DNA from: Nitrospiraceae bacterium UBA6898
Lineage (GTDB): Bacteria > Nitrospirota > Thermodesulfovibrionia > Thermodesulfovibrionales > UBA6898
Assembly: GCA_002448975.1 (NCBI GenBank)
Contig: DKBO01000143.1
Coordinates: forward strand, 36,521 to 56,492
DNA: 19,972 nucleotides
Reading direction: 5' to 3'
The first letter of the stretch is position 1; the number at the start of each line of letters is the position of its first letter. The notes below the pieces were generated by a model. It saw nothing but the letters and a program-made list of their open reading frames with translations, made no database searches and was not told the origin of the DNA. Positions 6,920-14,672 of this stretch are shown here, one piece after another. A program made the translations under genes and the position numbers.

Positions 6920-8955
6920 GCAGTTACCTCTTTACTTTTTTCACGTTCGATGGCTTTCCGGTAAACCGCAGCGACATCTAGGATCAGGATGGCTCGTCCG
7001 TCGCCCAGAATAGAGGCGCCGGCAATAAGGTCTGTCTGCGTGAAGTTTTCTTCAACAGACTTAATGACCAGTTCCTGCTGGCCGATGAGCCTGTCAACAC
7101 GAAGCCCTATGCTCCTTCCTCCCGCGTTGACGACGATAACGAGCTGTTTGTGGTCCGATGTTCCTGCCATCTCGAAAATGTCCTTGAGACTGATCACTGG
7201 AACAACACGGTCTCTCAGCAAAAGGGCATCCCTGCCATCTATGGTGGCAAGGCCGTCTTTCGAGATTCTCACTGCCTCTGTGACAGAGGAAATGGGAATC
7301 GCATATTGCCTGTTTGAGACCTCAAAGAGAAGGGCTCGTATTACGGCAAGGGTAAGCGGAAGACGCATCCTGAATGTCGTGCCTTCTCCCTGTTTTGATT
7401 CCACATAGGTCATGCCCTTAAGCGCCTGAACGGATGCTTTCACTGCATCCATTCCCACACCCCGTCCAGAGGTTTCGCTGACGGAGGAACTCGTGCTCAA
7501 ACCTGAGCAGAAGATGAGATTGAGACCGGTACTGTCCGAGATCTTGTCACTCTCGGATATCTCAAGAAAGCCCGATTCTATGGCTTTTCGCTTCAGCGTC
7601 TCGATATCAATGCCTCTCCCGTCATCCGATACCTCGATGACTATCTGGGAGGCCTCATGATATGCCCTGAGGGTAATCGCACCTTCTTCCGCCTTACCCA
7701 TGCGCTTCCGCTCCTCCGGAGTTTCAATGCCGTGATCTACGGCATTACGAATGATATGGGAGAGGGGTTCGCCAAGGGCATCAACGATTTTTTTATCGAG
7801 TTCGGTCTCCCGGCCATGCAGGTATACCAAAACCTTCTTGTCGCTGTGGGAAGAGAGATCGCGGACCATCTTGGGGAATCTTCTGAAGATATGATTTACC
7901 GGGACCATACGCATCTTCATAGCGCTCTTTTGCAGGTCTGCCACGATTCTTTCTAGATATGCATTTGCCATAAAAAGCCTGGCAGATATCCCTGATGAGA
8001 CGGTATCCCCTTCAAGGTCCCGGGCTATCTGCTCGATCATGGATCTGCCGATTATCAGTTCTCCGACAAGATTCATGATCCTGTCGATCTTTGCGGGCTC
8101 CACCCGCATCAGCTCGTTTTCAAGCTTCGATATGTGCTGTGCCGGGTCTGCTGCAGCCGGTTTTCCCGGTGCACCGATATCGGCCCCGCATGCAAGAACG
8201 CGAATGTGCGTGGCGCCGGTGATGCCGCTAATAAAGGCAGCCTGGCGTATTTGCTCCTCATCCTCCTTGCTGGCGAGCACAAACATTATTCGTTTTGCAG
8301 TTTCTATTTCCTCGCTGTCCGTAGCGGGTGAAACTGCGACTATTTCTCCTGCGCAGCCCAGTCGCTGGACAATCATGCATGCAGCTATGCTTCTTTCCTT
8401 GCACAGCTCATGAAAAACGATCTCAACCTCAAAGAGTCTCATCCCTACCAACCGGGCCTTCTGTATCTGGAGTCTCTGGTACTCGGTAAAGACAGGGAAA
8501 ACGGTCTTATCCTTTTGCCCGGGACCGGTGTACTCCGATACGCTGTTCTCCTCCTGCAGATAGGCGCGCATCCTTTCCGTAACCTTGTCAGCTGAACTGC
8601 TAGAATCTCCGGTCTCGCTTTCAACAAGAAGCTGGTGTATTGTATCTGCGCAGCTGAGAAGAAGTTCTATGGCGGTCTTGTTCACAAGATCTGCATCGCG
8701 GAAAAGGTGGACGAAGAAGTCCTCCATACCATGGCAGACGGTGCCAACGGAAGTAAGTCCAACGGACAGGGAATCGCCCTTAAGGGTATGCACATGCCGC
8801 CTGATAGCCGTGAGCAGGTCTTTGTCATCACGATGCTCCTCTATCTGAAGAAGGGAATCCTGGAGCTTCTCCACAATCTCGTACGCCTCGGCATAGAATG
8901 CCTTTTTCAGTTCTTCACGTTCACTCTCGGTGATATGATCGAGATTATCCCACAT
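6916..8955 (-). CDS. cheA: Chemotaxis histidine kinase CheA
   Basis: A 679-residue kinase that couples MCP/CheW signalling to the receivers. P1 (about 10-115) has His56 in HVHTLKGDS as the phosphorylation site. A separate alpha/beta domain (about 157-262) occupies the P2, receiver-binding position. P3, the dimer helices, begins at EPAKIDRIMNLVGELIIGRS (about 286). P4 ATPase has N-box HIIRNAVDHGIE, G1 DDGRGID and G2 GRGVGMDAV. P5, the CheW-like domain (about 535-675), ends with AILILDVAAVYRKA. All catalytic boxes are intact. It overlaps the preceding receiver gene by 11 nt and cheB by 4 nt. With two nearby CheY proteins, a lone receiver and CheB, it has several possible phosphate acceptors. 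Confidence 0.97.
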   Translation of the reverse strand: MWDNLDHITESEREELKKAFYAEAYEIVEKLQDSLLQIEEHRDDKDLLTAIRRHVHTLKGDSLSVGLTSVGTVCHGMEDFFVHLFRDADLVNKTAIELLLSCADTIHQLLVESETGDSSSSADKVTERMRAYLQEENSVSEYTGPGQKDKTVFPVFTEYQRLQIQKARLVGMRLFEVEIVFHELCKERSIAACMIVQRLGCAGEIVAVSPATDSEEIETAKRIMFVLASKEDEEQIRQAAFISGITGATHIRVLACGADIGAPGKPAAADPAQHISKLENELMRVEPAKIDRIMNLVGELIIGRSMIEQIARDLEGDTVSSGISARLFMANAYLERIVADLQKSAMKMRMVPVNHIFRRFPKMVRDLSSHSDKKVLVYLHGRETELDKKIVDALGEPLSHIIRNAVDHGIETPEERKRMGKAEEGAITLRAYHEASQIVIEVSDDGRGIDIETLKRKAIESGFLEISESDKISDSTGLNLIFCSGLSTSSSVSETSGRGVGMDAVKASVQALKGMTYVESKQGEGTTFRMRLPLTLAVIRALLFEVSNRQYAIPISSVTEAVRISKDGLATIDGRDALLLRDRVVPVISLKDIFEMAGTSDHKQLVIVVNAGGRSIGLRVDRLIGQQELVIKSVEENFTQTDLIAGASILGDGRAILILDVAAVYRKAIEREKSKEVTA

Positions 8956-9331
8956 GCTCGTTTACCACCGCTATGCGCCGTGAAACATGCTGCCGTATAT
9001 CGCCCTTGAGTTGTTCAATGACAAAAGGCTTTGTGAAACACCGTAACGCTCCCGCCCGCACAGAGTCTGCCATTTCCCCATTGCCGGCATTGCCTGATAT
9101 GGTGATGGCGGGAATTGAAGGCTGCAGTTTCTTGATGATCTTGAGGGCATGTATGCCGTCCAGGCGCGGCATCTTGATGTCCAGAATAACAAAACCGTAA
9201 TTATTTTCTATGGCCTTCAAAACAGCGTCGACGCCGTCCTGCACAAGGTCCACGGTGTACCCATCGTCTTCCAGTTCTCTTTTCAGGATTGTGCCGAATG
9301 CCTTGTCGTCTTCTGCAAGCAATATGTTCAT
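8945..9331 (-). CDS. Lone receiver-domain response regulator between cheR and cheA
   Basis: A 128-residue single receiver with acidic residues in ILLAEDDKAFG, phospho-acceptor Asp51 in FVILDIKMPRLDG, Ser in ITISGNAGNG and Lys in CFTKPF. The LLAEDD opening and helix pattern resemble receivers of OmpR/NtrC-type regulators more than classical CheY (VVDDS). It is therefore probably a third, distinct acceptor rather than a duplicate cheY. No DNA-binding domain follows. The gene is sandwiched by overlaps: 4 nt with cheR (ATGA) and 11 nt with cheA. It could modulate CheA, act as a phosphate sink or relay to another partner; the sequence does not say which. Confidence 0.9.
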   Translation of the reverse strand: MNILLAEDDKAFGTILKRELEDDGYTVDLVQDGVDAVLKAIENNYGFVILDIKMPRLDGIHALKIIKKLQPSIPAITISGNAGNGEMADSVRAGALRCFTKPFVIEQLKGDIRQHVSRRIAVVNEHVG

Positions 9332-10224
9332 TCTTCCTCCTCTTCCGGCTTTCTATAGGCAGCACCTTTATTGCGATACACAAATTCGAATCTTGTTTTC
9401 CATCCTTGGAGACTTTCAGAATGGCCGAGCAGGAGATATCCTCCCGGGTTCAGGCCCGCATAAAACTTCCTTATCAATTTTTTCTGTTCTTCCTCATCGA
9501 AATAGATCATGACGTTTCTGCAGAAAATAACATCAAGATTGACGTATTCACTGGCGTTCTTAAGATTGTGAAAATCAAAAACCACCGGTTTCTTTACCGT
9601 GTCCGTAATCTTCAATTTATATTGTTCCTTTTGATCGGTTCCCCCGGACGGGGTAACTGCTCCGGTAACGCCGGCGCTGACGGCCGGGACTTTCACGAAA
9701 TACCGCGCGATGTAGCTGTCGTCAACAGTTGCGAGAATTTTGTCCGCGTCATATTCCGCTCGGTTCGCCGTCTGCAGCGCCGAGAGACTGAGATCAGAGG
9801 CATGGATCTTAATGTCCCAGTTTGAACCATCGCGGATACTCTCTCGGAGGATTATGGAGACCGTGTAGGGTTCCTCGCCTGTCGAGCAGCCAGCAGACCA
9901 TATTCTGATTTTCTTCTGAAAATCCTTTCCCTTTCTCCTGATAACGTCGTTGAGTATGACGGTGCGAAAAAGCTCCAGTTGGGGGCGATTCCGGAAGAAA
10001 GACGTCTCATTTACGGTAAGAATATCAAGCAGGTTCATAAATTCAGCCCTTCCGCCATTCGTTATGAAACGGTAGTATTGATAAGGGCTGCGGAGACCTG
10101 TTGCACCCATTCTTCTGAATACACGGTTCTCGAGAAAATCCTTCCGGGTGTCCTTGAGGCAAATTCCTGCTTCTTCGTAGATGAGGTTCCGGAAAAGACT
10201 GAACTCTTCTGCGGTCAGGACCAT
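9328..10224 (-). CDS. cheR: Chemotaxis receptor methyltransferase CheR
   Basis: A 298-residue S-adenosylmethionine-dependent methyltransferase that methylates receptor glutamates. The N-terminal helical domain is followed by VNETSFFRN (71-79). The SAM-binding motif is WSAGCSTGEEPYT (109-121), the acidic motif is IHASDLS, CRNVMIYFD lies at 235-243, and GGYLLLGHSES near the end. A Gly/Ala/Thr/Ser-rich segment (about 179-199) looks like a flexible insertion compared with compact CheR proteins. The C-terminus ends in a run of five Glu. The start overlaps the MCP stop by one base (TGATG), so it is coupled to the receptor, its presumed substrate. The MCP lacks a CheR-docking pentapeptide, so methylation probably does not use C-terminal tethering. 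Confidence 0.96.
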   Translation of the reverse strand: MVLTAEEFSLFRNLIYEEAGICLKDTRKDFLENRVFRRMGATGLRSPYQYYRFITNGGRAEFMNLLDILTVNETSFFRNRPQLELFRTVILNDVIRRKGKDFQKKIRIWSAGCSTGEEPYTVSIILRESIRDGSNWDIKIHASDLSLSALQTANRAEYDADKILATVDDSYIARYFVKVPAVSAGVTGAVTPSGGTDQKEQYKLKITDTVKKPVVFDFHNLKNASEYVNLDVIFCRNVMIYFDEEEQKKLIRKFYAGLNPGGYLLLGHSESLQGWKTRFEFVYRNKGAAYRKPEEEEE

Positions 10225-12047
10225 CAGGATGCCTCAACCATGCTTTCCTCAAGAGATGTTGCCTGTCTCCGGTTTCCGTTGCCGCTGCCGTTTCCTCCGC
10301 TGTCTTCTCTCTTTCCCGTATAGCTTCGGCTCGTTACAAAACCTCTTGTGGCAGACGCTAACTCCTCAAGTTTGAATCTGCTCACAATCTCCTGAAACGA
10401 GTTTGCCTGGGAGTTGAGTTCGTCGGCGGATGTCGCAAGCTCTGCAGTACCTGTGGCGTTTTGGTGAATCATGTCCCGCATTTTCTCCATGGTCTTTACG
10501 ATCTGCTCTGCTGCAGAGGCCTGTTCTTCTGTAGCAGACAGGATCTCATGGGTCACCTCGCGCAATTGTTCGGCCGACTTGGCAATGAGCGTGCTGCCAT
10601 TGCTCTGCTCTTGTGTGGCCGCACCGATTTCCCTTGAGTACTTGTCTACTTCTGCGACGCTGCTATCGATATCCTTGAGAGCATTGCCCACTTGTCTGCT
10701 CATCTCAACGCCTTTTTCGACGATCTGAATGGATTTGTCCATGTTTCTGACCGCATCCTGGGCCTCTTTCTGGATGCCCGTGATGAGTTCCGCGATCTCC
10801 TTTGTGGATTTCGCCGAGCGCTCGGCAAGTTTCCTCACCTCTTCTGCCACAACAGCAAATCCGAGACCCTGCTCACCTGCCCGTGCAGCCTCTATGGCAG
10901 CGTTCAGTGCCAAAAGATTCGTCTGTTCTGCTATATCTTCTATCACATCAACGATTTTACCGATATCCTCGGCGCGTGTGCCCAGAGCGGTTATAGTATC
11001 AGCCGAGCGGATAATGGTCTGGCTAATCTCCTCTGTTCCTTTCACCGACTTGTCCACAGACTCTTGTCCGAGATGAACAACATTTCTTGCCTTCTGGGAA
11101 AGTTCCACGAGATGACCGGTAACGCTGGCGATTCTCTGTATCGACGTAACCATCTGCTCAATGGATGCGGACGTGTCCGACACAGATGCTGCCTGGCCCT
11201 GGGCATTTCTTGATACATTTTGAATATTCGCAGCCATTTCGTGCATGGTAGATGTCGTTTCTTCGACAGCTGTTGCTGCAGCCTCGTTATTGCGGGCTGC
11301 AAGCTCTGATGTCGTTGCCATCTGGTTGGCCGCATCACCGATCTTTTCCGATGATGCCTTGACCTCTCTGATAAGGTCTGCCAGAGATCCAACCATGAGG
11401 TTCACATGGTTGCTCAGCTTCCCGATCTCGTCTTTCTTGCTGATATTGACCCGAGCCGTAAGGTTGCCTGAGGCAACATCACTTACCGTGTTTGCAAGAC
11501 TGCTGAGCGGGCGGGTGATGACGATGCGGGTAAAGATGAAGATTCCTGTGATAATGGCAAGAACAGTCATCAGAACGCCTGCGATGACGGTCATGTAGCC
11601 TTTTTTTACGTTCTGATGCAGGCTTTCCTGACTGTAATAGAGTTTCAGGAATCCAAGCAGTCGGCCGTCAGGGTCCTTAATCTCACGGTTGTATGTAAGG
11701 AGGTTGTCAGTATCTTTCAGCTCCTTGAAATTCTGAAGATTCTGCGTCAAGGGCTTCTCCTGGTCATCGTAAAAGGCAGCAAATGCAATATTCTCGTCCT
11801 GCGTAGCCTGTTCAATAAAGGTGTCCAGCGCAGCAAGGTTATAGTAGCTTATGTAGGTAGCACCGATTTTCTCCATGAAGTTTGCCATGGCTTCGCCCCG
11901 AGCGTTCATCATCTGCTGGACAAATGAATTATTCGTCTTGACCATATATATGCCAAAACCACCGAGCAGCACGGCTGAAAGAAGGATAGTGAATAATAGC
12001 AGCTTGGCGCCTATTGATTTCAGTGTGATGCCTCCTAAGCGTTTCAT
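10224..12047 (-). CDS. Methyl-accepting chemotaxis receptor (MCP)
   Basis: A 607-residue receptor starting at ATG 12047-12045, chosen because AAGGAG (12056-12061) lies 8 nt upstream. The longer frame to 12080 has no such site. TM1 is about residues 14-37, the periplasmic sensor about 38-148, TM2 about 151-176 and HAMP about 177-230. The cytoplasmic signalling coiled coil includes the conserved hairpin tip EQTNLLALNAAIEAARAGE and GFAVVAEEVRKLAERS (about 374-413). The small sensor has FAAFYDD and DGRLLGFLKLYYS strands suggestive of a single Cache-like fold (tentative). The C-terminus (SLEESMVEAS) has no NWETF-type CheR tether. A secreted binding protein is encoded 36 bp upstream and may present ligand to this receptor; cheR follows with a 1-nt overlap. 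Confidence 0.95.
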   Translation of the reverse strand: MKRLGGITLKSIGAKLLLFTILLSAVLLGGFGIYMVKTNNSFVQQMMNARGEAMANFMEKIGATYISYYNLAALDTFIEQATQDENIAFAAFYDDQEKPLTQNLQNFKELKDTDNLLTYNREIKDPDGRLLGFLKLYYSQESLHQNVKKGYMTVIAGVLMTVLAIITGIFIFTRIVITRPLSSLANTVSDVASGNLTARVNISKKDEIGKLSNHVNLMVGSLADLIREVKASSEKIGDAANQMATTSELAARNNEAAATAVEETTSTMHEMAANIQNVSRNAQGQAASVSDTSASIEQMVTSIQRIASVTGHLVELSQKARNVVHLGQESVDKSVKGTEEISQTIIRSADTITALGTRAEDIGKIVDVIEDIAEQTNLLALNAAIEAARAGEQGLGFAVVAEEVRKLAERSAKSTKEIAELITGIQKEAQDAVRNMDKSIQIVEKGVEMSRQVGNALKDIDSSVAEVDKYSREIGAATQEQSNGSTLIAKSAEQLREVTHEILSATEEQASAAEQIVKTMEKMRDMIHQNATGTAELATSADELNSQANSFQEIVSRFKLEELASATRGFVTSRSYTGKREDSGGNGSGNGNRRQATSLEESMVEAS

Positions 12048-12083
12048 GTCTTTCGCTCCTTCCGTAATATGTTGGCCCATGGC

Positions 12084-13364
12084 TTATTCACCGGGAAGTT
12101 TCTCTAATGAAGCGGATTTCCCAGCAGCGGTCCGGTGAGCCTTCCAGTCCTTCTTTGTGATAACTGCTTCTTCACCGGATATCGCGTCGATAATCTCAAA
12201 ATAATCCTGCTTGTATTTATCCTTCAGAACTTCGCCGGCAGGCTTGCATTTGACGGCAAAGACCGTTTGGACAGACTGGTGGTCAAAGTCCCGCCAGACC
12301 TGTCTGTCCTTGAGCGACGTATACGCATGGCCCTCAAGTGCCTTGATCACTGCAGGAGCGTCAAAGGTCTTTGCCCGCTCAACTGCATCCTTGTATTCGT
12401 GGAGAATGGTATATGCTGATGCACCCGATGTTGTGGGGTAACGATGATATTTTTCTGCAAACTTTCCCACGAATGTCTTCCCTTTGGCAAAATCGTATTT
12501 GTACGGTATCCTCCATGACCACGGAAGTGCGCCAATTACACCTTCCATGACATATGGCCCGGCTGACTCAGCCATGGTGTCGACGATATTCGGCACGACA
12601 ATCTGCATTTTTTGTTTGAGGCCCATCTGGTTTGCGATATTCATAGCGTTGCTCATGTCCGTACCAAAAAGCACAAGGACGAGGACCTCGGGACCTGCGT
12701 CGCGTGCCTTCTCGAGCGCTGCCTTGAAATCCTTATGGTTTGCTGTGGGAAATGGCGTCATCGCGCCGGGGTGCAGCGTCTTGTCCGTCGTACCGGTCAG
12801 TATTCTCATTGAATCTTCCGTGGTCCATCCCCAGGTGTAGTCAGCTGTTATATAAAAATATTTCTTGCCTTTGAAAGTTTTCTCCATATAACGCGAAAGC
12901 ACCTTAGCACCCATCCATGAGTCGTAGCATTCCCGGAATGTATGGCGGTGCCCATCCTTTCCCGTAGTATCTGTCGAATAAGTAAGCGTCCCGAAAAAGA
13001 GAACTCCTTTCTGCTGGGCGATCTCCCCTGCAGCCACGGCTACGCTGCTTGCTGACCCCCCGAAGACCATGCCCACACCCTCTTTTTCAATGAGTTCTGT
13101 GACGTTCTTCTTTGTTACATCTACCTTTGACTGGGAATCTCGCCATACAATCTCAATTTTTTTCCCGAGAATTCCTCCGCCCCTGTTAATTTCATCCACT
13201 GCCATTTCAGCTGCCCTGAACTGGTCCAGCCCTTCTGCAAAATACGGTCCTGTCCGCGGATAGTTCATGCCGATCTTTACCATGGGCTGATTGCTCGCAG
13301 CCTCTGCTGATGCCAGAAGTGTAAGAAAACATAAAACGAATACCCACCCAATGATCTTGCTCAT
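12084..13364 (-). CDS. Periplasmic type-1 substrate-binding protein of the branched-chain amino acid/urea transporter class
   Basis: A 426-residue protein starting at ATG 13364-13362. AGAGGAGG (13372-13379) lies 7 nt upstream, a strong ribosome site; the longer frame to 13436 lacks one. A signal peptide (MSKIIGWVFVLCFLTLLASA, cleavage near residue 22) has no lipobox Cys, so the product is soluble in the periplasm. The mature part opens VKIGMNYPRTGPY and continues with AVDEINRGGGILGKKIEIVWRDSQS and GVGMVFGGSASS, typical of Peripla_BP_6 (LivK/UrtA-like) proteins. The ligand cannot be told from sequence; amino acids, amides, urea or aromatic acids are all possible. No permease or ATPase gene is nearby. 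Its place between cheW and mcp suggests a role as a chemosensory co-receptor rather than only in uptake. Confidence 0.92.
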   Translation of the reverse strand: MSKIIGWVFVLCFLTLLASAEAASNQPMVKIGMNYPRTGPYFAEGLDQFRAAEMAVDEINRGGGILGKKIEIVWRDSQSKVDVTKKNVTELIEKEGVGMVFGGSASSVAVAAGEIAQQKGVLFFGTLTYSTDTTGKDGHRHTFRECYDSWMGAKVLSRYMEKTFKGKKYFYITADYTWGWTTEDSMRILTGTTDKTLHPGAMTPFPTANHKDFKAALEKARDAGPEVLVLVLFGTDMSNAMNIANQMGLKQKMQIVVPNIVDTMAESAGPYVMEGVIGALPWSWRIPYKYDFAKGKTFVGKFAEKYHRYPTTSGASAYTILHEYKDAVERAKTFDAPAVIKALEGHAYTSLKDRQVWRDFDHQSVQTVFAVKCKPAGEVLKDKYKQDYFEIIDAISGEEAVITKKDWKAHRTAAGKSASLEKLPGE

Positions 13365-13445
13365 TTGTTTGCCTCCTCTGGGTTGCTGACGCCTGATTTT
13401 TCCCGTTATTCGGTAATTGTTCAAAAGAACGTTCATATCATATCC

Positions 13446-13925
13446 TCATGCAGCCTGATTCTCAGGGACATCTTTGGCAAGCTCGATTGTCCTCATGTCA
13501 TTGATGGACAATATTTTTTTCAGGTCAAGCAGGATAATAAGTCTCTCTTCGGATTTGACCACTCCGGTAATGTATTCAATGCCAATTGCTACGATCATCT
13601 CCGGCGGGGCCTCTACGGCATCAGGAAGAACCTTGCAAACCTCTGAAACCGTATCGACAAGAAGCCCGACCATACTTCCGTTATTTTCTGTTACCAGTAT
13701 CCTTTTCGCGTTTGTCCTCGATGCCCCCCGCAGCCGCAACCGCTTTCTCAGGTCAATAACCGGGACTACCTTGCCCCTCAGATTGATGACACCTTCAAGG
13801 ACAACAGGGGCATCCGGTACTATGGTCAGTTCAGGCACCTGAACAATTTCCTGAACAGCATCGATACTCACGCCATAGTGCTCTTTGCCGATACTAAAAA
13901 CCACAAGCTGAAGATTTTTCACCAT
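13446..13925 (-). CDS. cheW: CheW coupling protein
   Basis: A 159-residue CheW, the scaffold joining MCPs to CheA. Translation from ATG 13925-13923 is supported by AAGGAAGG (13934-13941) 8 nt upstream; the frame continues to 14009 without another good site. The fold marks are LQLVVFSIGKEHYGVSID, PVVLEGVINLRGKVVPVIDLR, VGLLVDTVSEV and LIILLDLKKIL. It is the first gene of the chemosensory operon, 81 bp ahead of the binding-protein gene. The short leader, with the ribosome site just inside the start predicted from the -24/-12 element, supports both the start codon and the promoter call. Confidence 0.95.
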   Translation of the reverse strand: MVKNLQLVVFSIGKEHYGVSIDAVQEIVQVPELTIVPDAPVVLEGVINLRGKVVPVIDLRKRLRLRGASRTNAKRILVTENNGSMVGLLVDTVSEVCKVLPDAVEAPPEMIVAIGIEYITGVVKSEERLIILLDLKKILSINDMRTIELAKDVPENQAA

Positions 13926-13962
13926 AACGCTTACCTTCCTTTCGCTAGTCATGATATATATG

Positions 13963-13977
13963 GCAAGCCTCATGCCA
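13963..13977 (-). promoter_or_regulatory. Candidate sigma-54 (-24/-12) promoter of the chemosensory operon
   Basis: On the minus strand, TGGCATG (13977-13971), AGGC, then TTGC (13966-13963) match the consensus TGGCAyG-N4-TTGC. The invariant GG and GC are separated by exactly ten bases. The expected transcription start is near 13951, giving a leader of about 26 nt that contains the cheW ribosome site. The element also has dyad symmetry (TGGCA-N7-TGCCA), so a repressor-type site is an alternative reading. Confidence 0.7.
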
Positions 13978-14031
13978 TTAGACAACATGCTGATTTTGTT
14001 GGAAATCATTTCAGAAGTATGGCAACATCTT

Positions 14032-14086
14032 CGGGCATTTTAGTTCGTCGATAGGGCAGAATGCCCGAACGCAACAGGGCATTCTG
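14032..14086. promoter_or_regulatory. Triple inverted-repeat array, candidate enhancer-binding-protein sites
   Basis: There are three related arms: CGGGCATT (14032-14039), CAGAATGCCCG (14057-14067) and GGGCATTCTG (14077-14086). Arm 1 pairs with arm 2 (8 bp, 20-nt spacer) and arm 2 pairs with arm 3 (10 bp, 10-nt spacer). A compact palindrome GGGCA-GAA-TGCCC lies at 14054-14066. The array centres about 100-120 nt upstream of the predicted sigma-54 start of cheW, the usual place for activator sites. As RNA the arms could instead form alternative hairpins. Confidence 0.55.
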
Positions 14087-14271
14087 GTGATTGAAAGAAT
14101 CGTTAATTTGCATGATGCTTGAAACTCTGTTTCTTAGACACCGGGGAGCAGCAGATGCTCGCCCCAAGGGCCGATTTTTCCTTTTGTTCTGAAAAAAGAT
14201 GTCTCTGGAAACCTTTGAAATCAAGAGGCCATGGATACACTTTCTTTCCAACAATGAGTAAAATGACGGGG

Positions 14272-14670
14272 ATGAAAAAGCAATTACGGGTCATGGTCGT
14301 TGCCGCCGTAATAGTAAAGGACGGCAGAGTACTCATTGCCCAGAGAAAAAAAGAGGAACGTCTTGGCGGAAAATGGGAATTTCCCGGCGGGAAAGTGGAG
14401 ACGGGTGAAAACCCGGAACAGGCCCTGAAGAGAGAGCTGCGTGAGGAACTGGGCATCGAGGCTGAGATCGGCGATTTCTTATGCTCGAGCCGCTACGATT
14501 ACGCCCATCTTCCGGTCGAACTCCATGCCTATAGGATCATGACCTTTTCCGGGGAGATCGTGCCCCATGTCCATGATCAGGTGCTGTGGGTACTTCCGCA
14601 GGACCTCTGCAGGTACGATTTCCCTGAGGCCAACAGAGAGATCATGAGAAGACTTGCCGGCCATTCCTGA
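14272..14670 (+). CDS. mutT: Nudix hydrolase, MutT-type (8-oxo-dGTP or related pyrophosphohydrolase)
   Basis: A 132-residue protein from ATG 14272. In-frame ATGs at 14254 and 14263 are alternatives, and none has a clean ribosome site. The Nudix box is intact: GGKVETGENPEQALKRELRE followed by ELGIE, with the metal-binding REL-x-EE core. The opening LRVMVVAAVIVKDGRVLIAQR and the sequence EERLGGKWEFPGG match the MutT/NudG branch that hydrolyses oxidised or modified nucleoside triphosphates. It is divergent from the chemosensory operon, about 350 bp from the cheW start, and is followed by a 22-bp palindrome and the cytochrome gene. Substrate choice among 8-oxo-dGTP, CTP or methylated dCTP cannot be settled from sequence. 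Confidence 0.88.
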   Translation: MKKQLRVMVVAAVIVKDGRVLIAQRKKEERLGGKWEFPGGKVETGENPEQALKRELREELGIEAEIGDFLCSSRYDYAHLPVELHAYRIMTFSGEIVPHVHDQVLWVLPQDLCRYDFPEANREIMRRLAGHS

Positions 14671-14672
14671 AT

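Noticed and set aside
14019..14042. Possible flagellar sigma-28 promoter on the minus strand (TAAA-N15-GCC)
   Set aside because: The -10 half matches only GCC of GCCGATAA, and it overlaps the inverted-repeat array; the sigma-54 element nearer the gene is much better.
14137..14180. GC-rich imperfect hairpin (GGGGAGCA...TGCTCGCCCC) followed by a T-run, terminator-like
   Set aside because: No plus-strand gene lies upstream to terminate, the stem has a bulge and the T-run is displaced by about ten bases.
14006..14254. Minus-strand 82-codon frame upstream of cheW
   Set aside because: It covers the regulatory inverted repeats, lacks a ribosome site and shows no family features.
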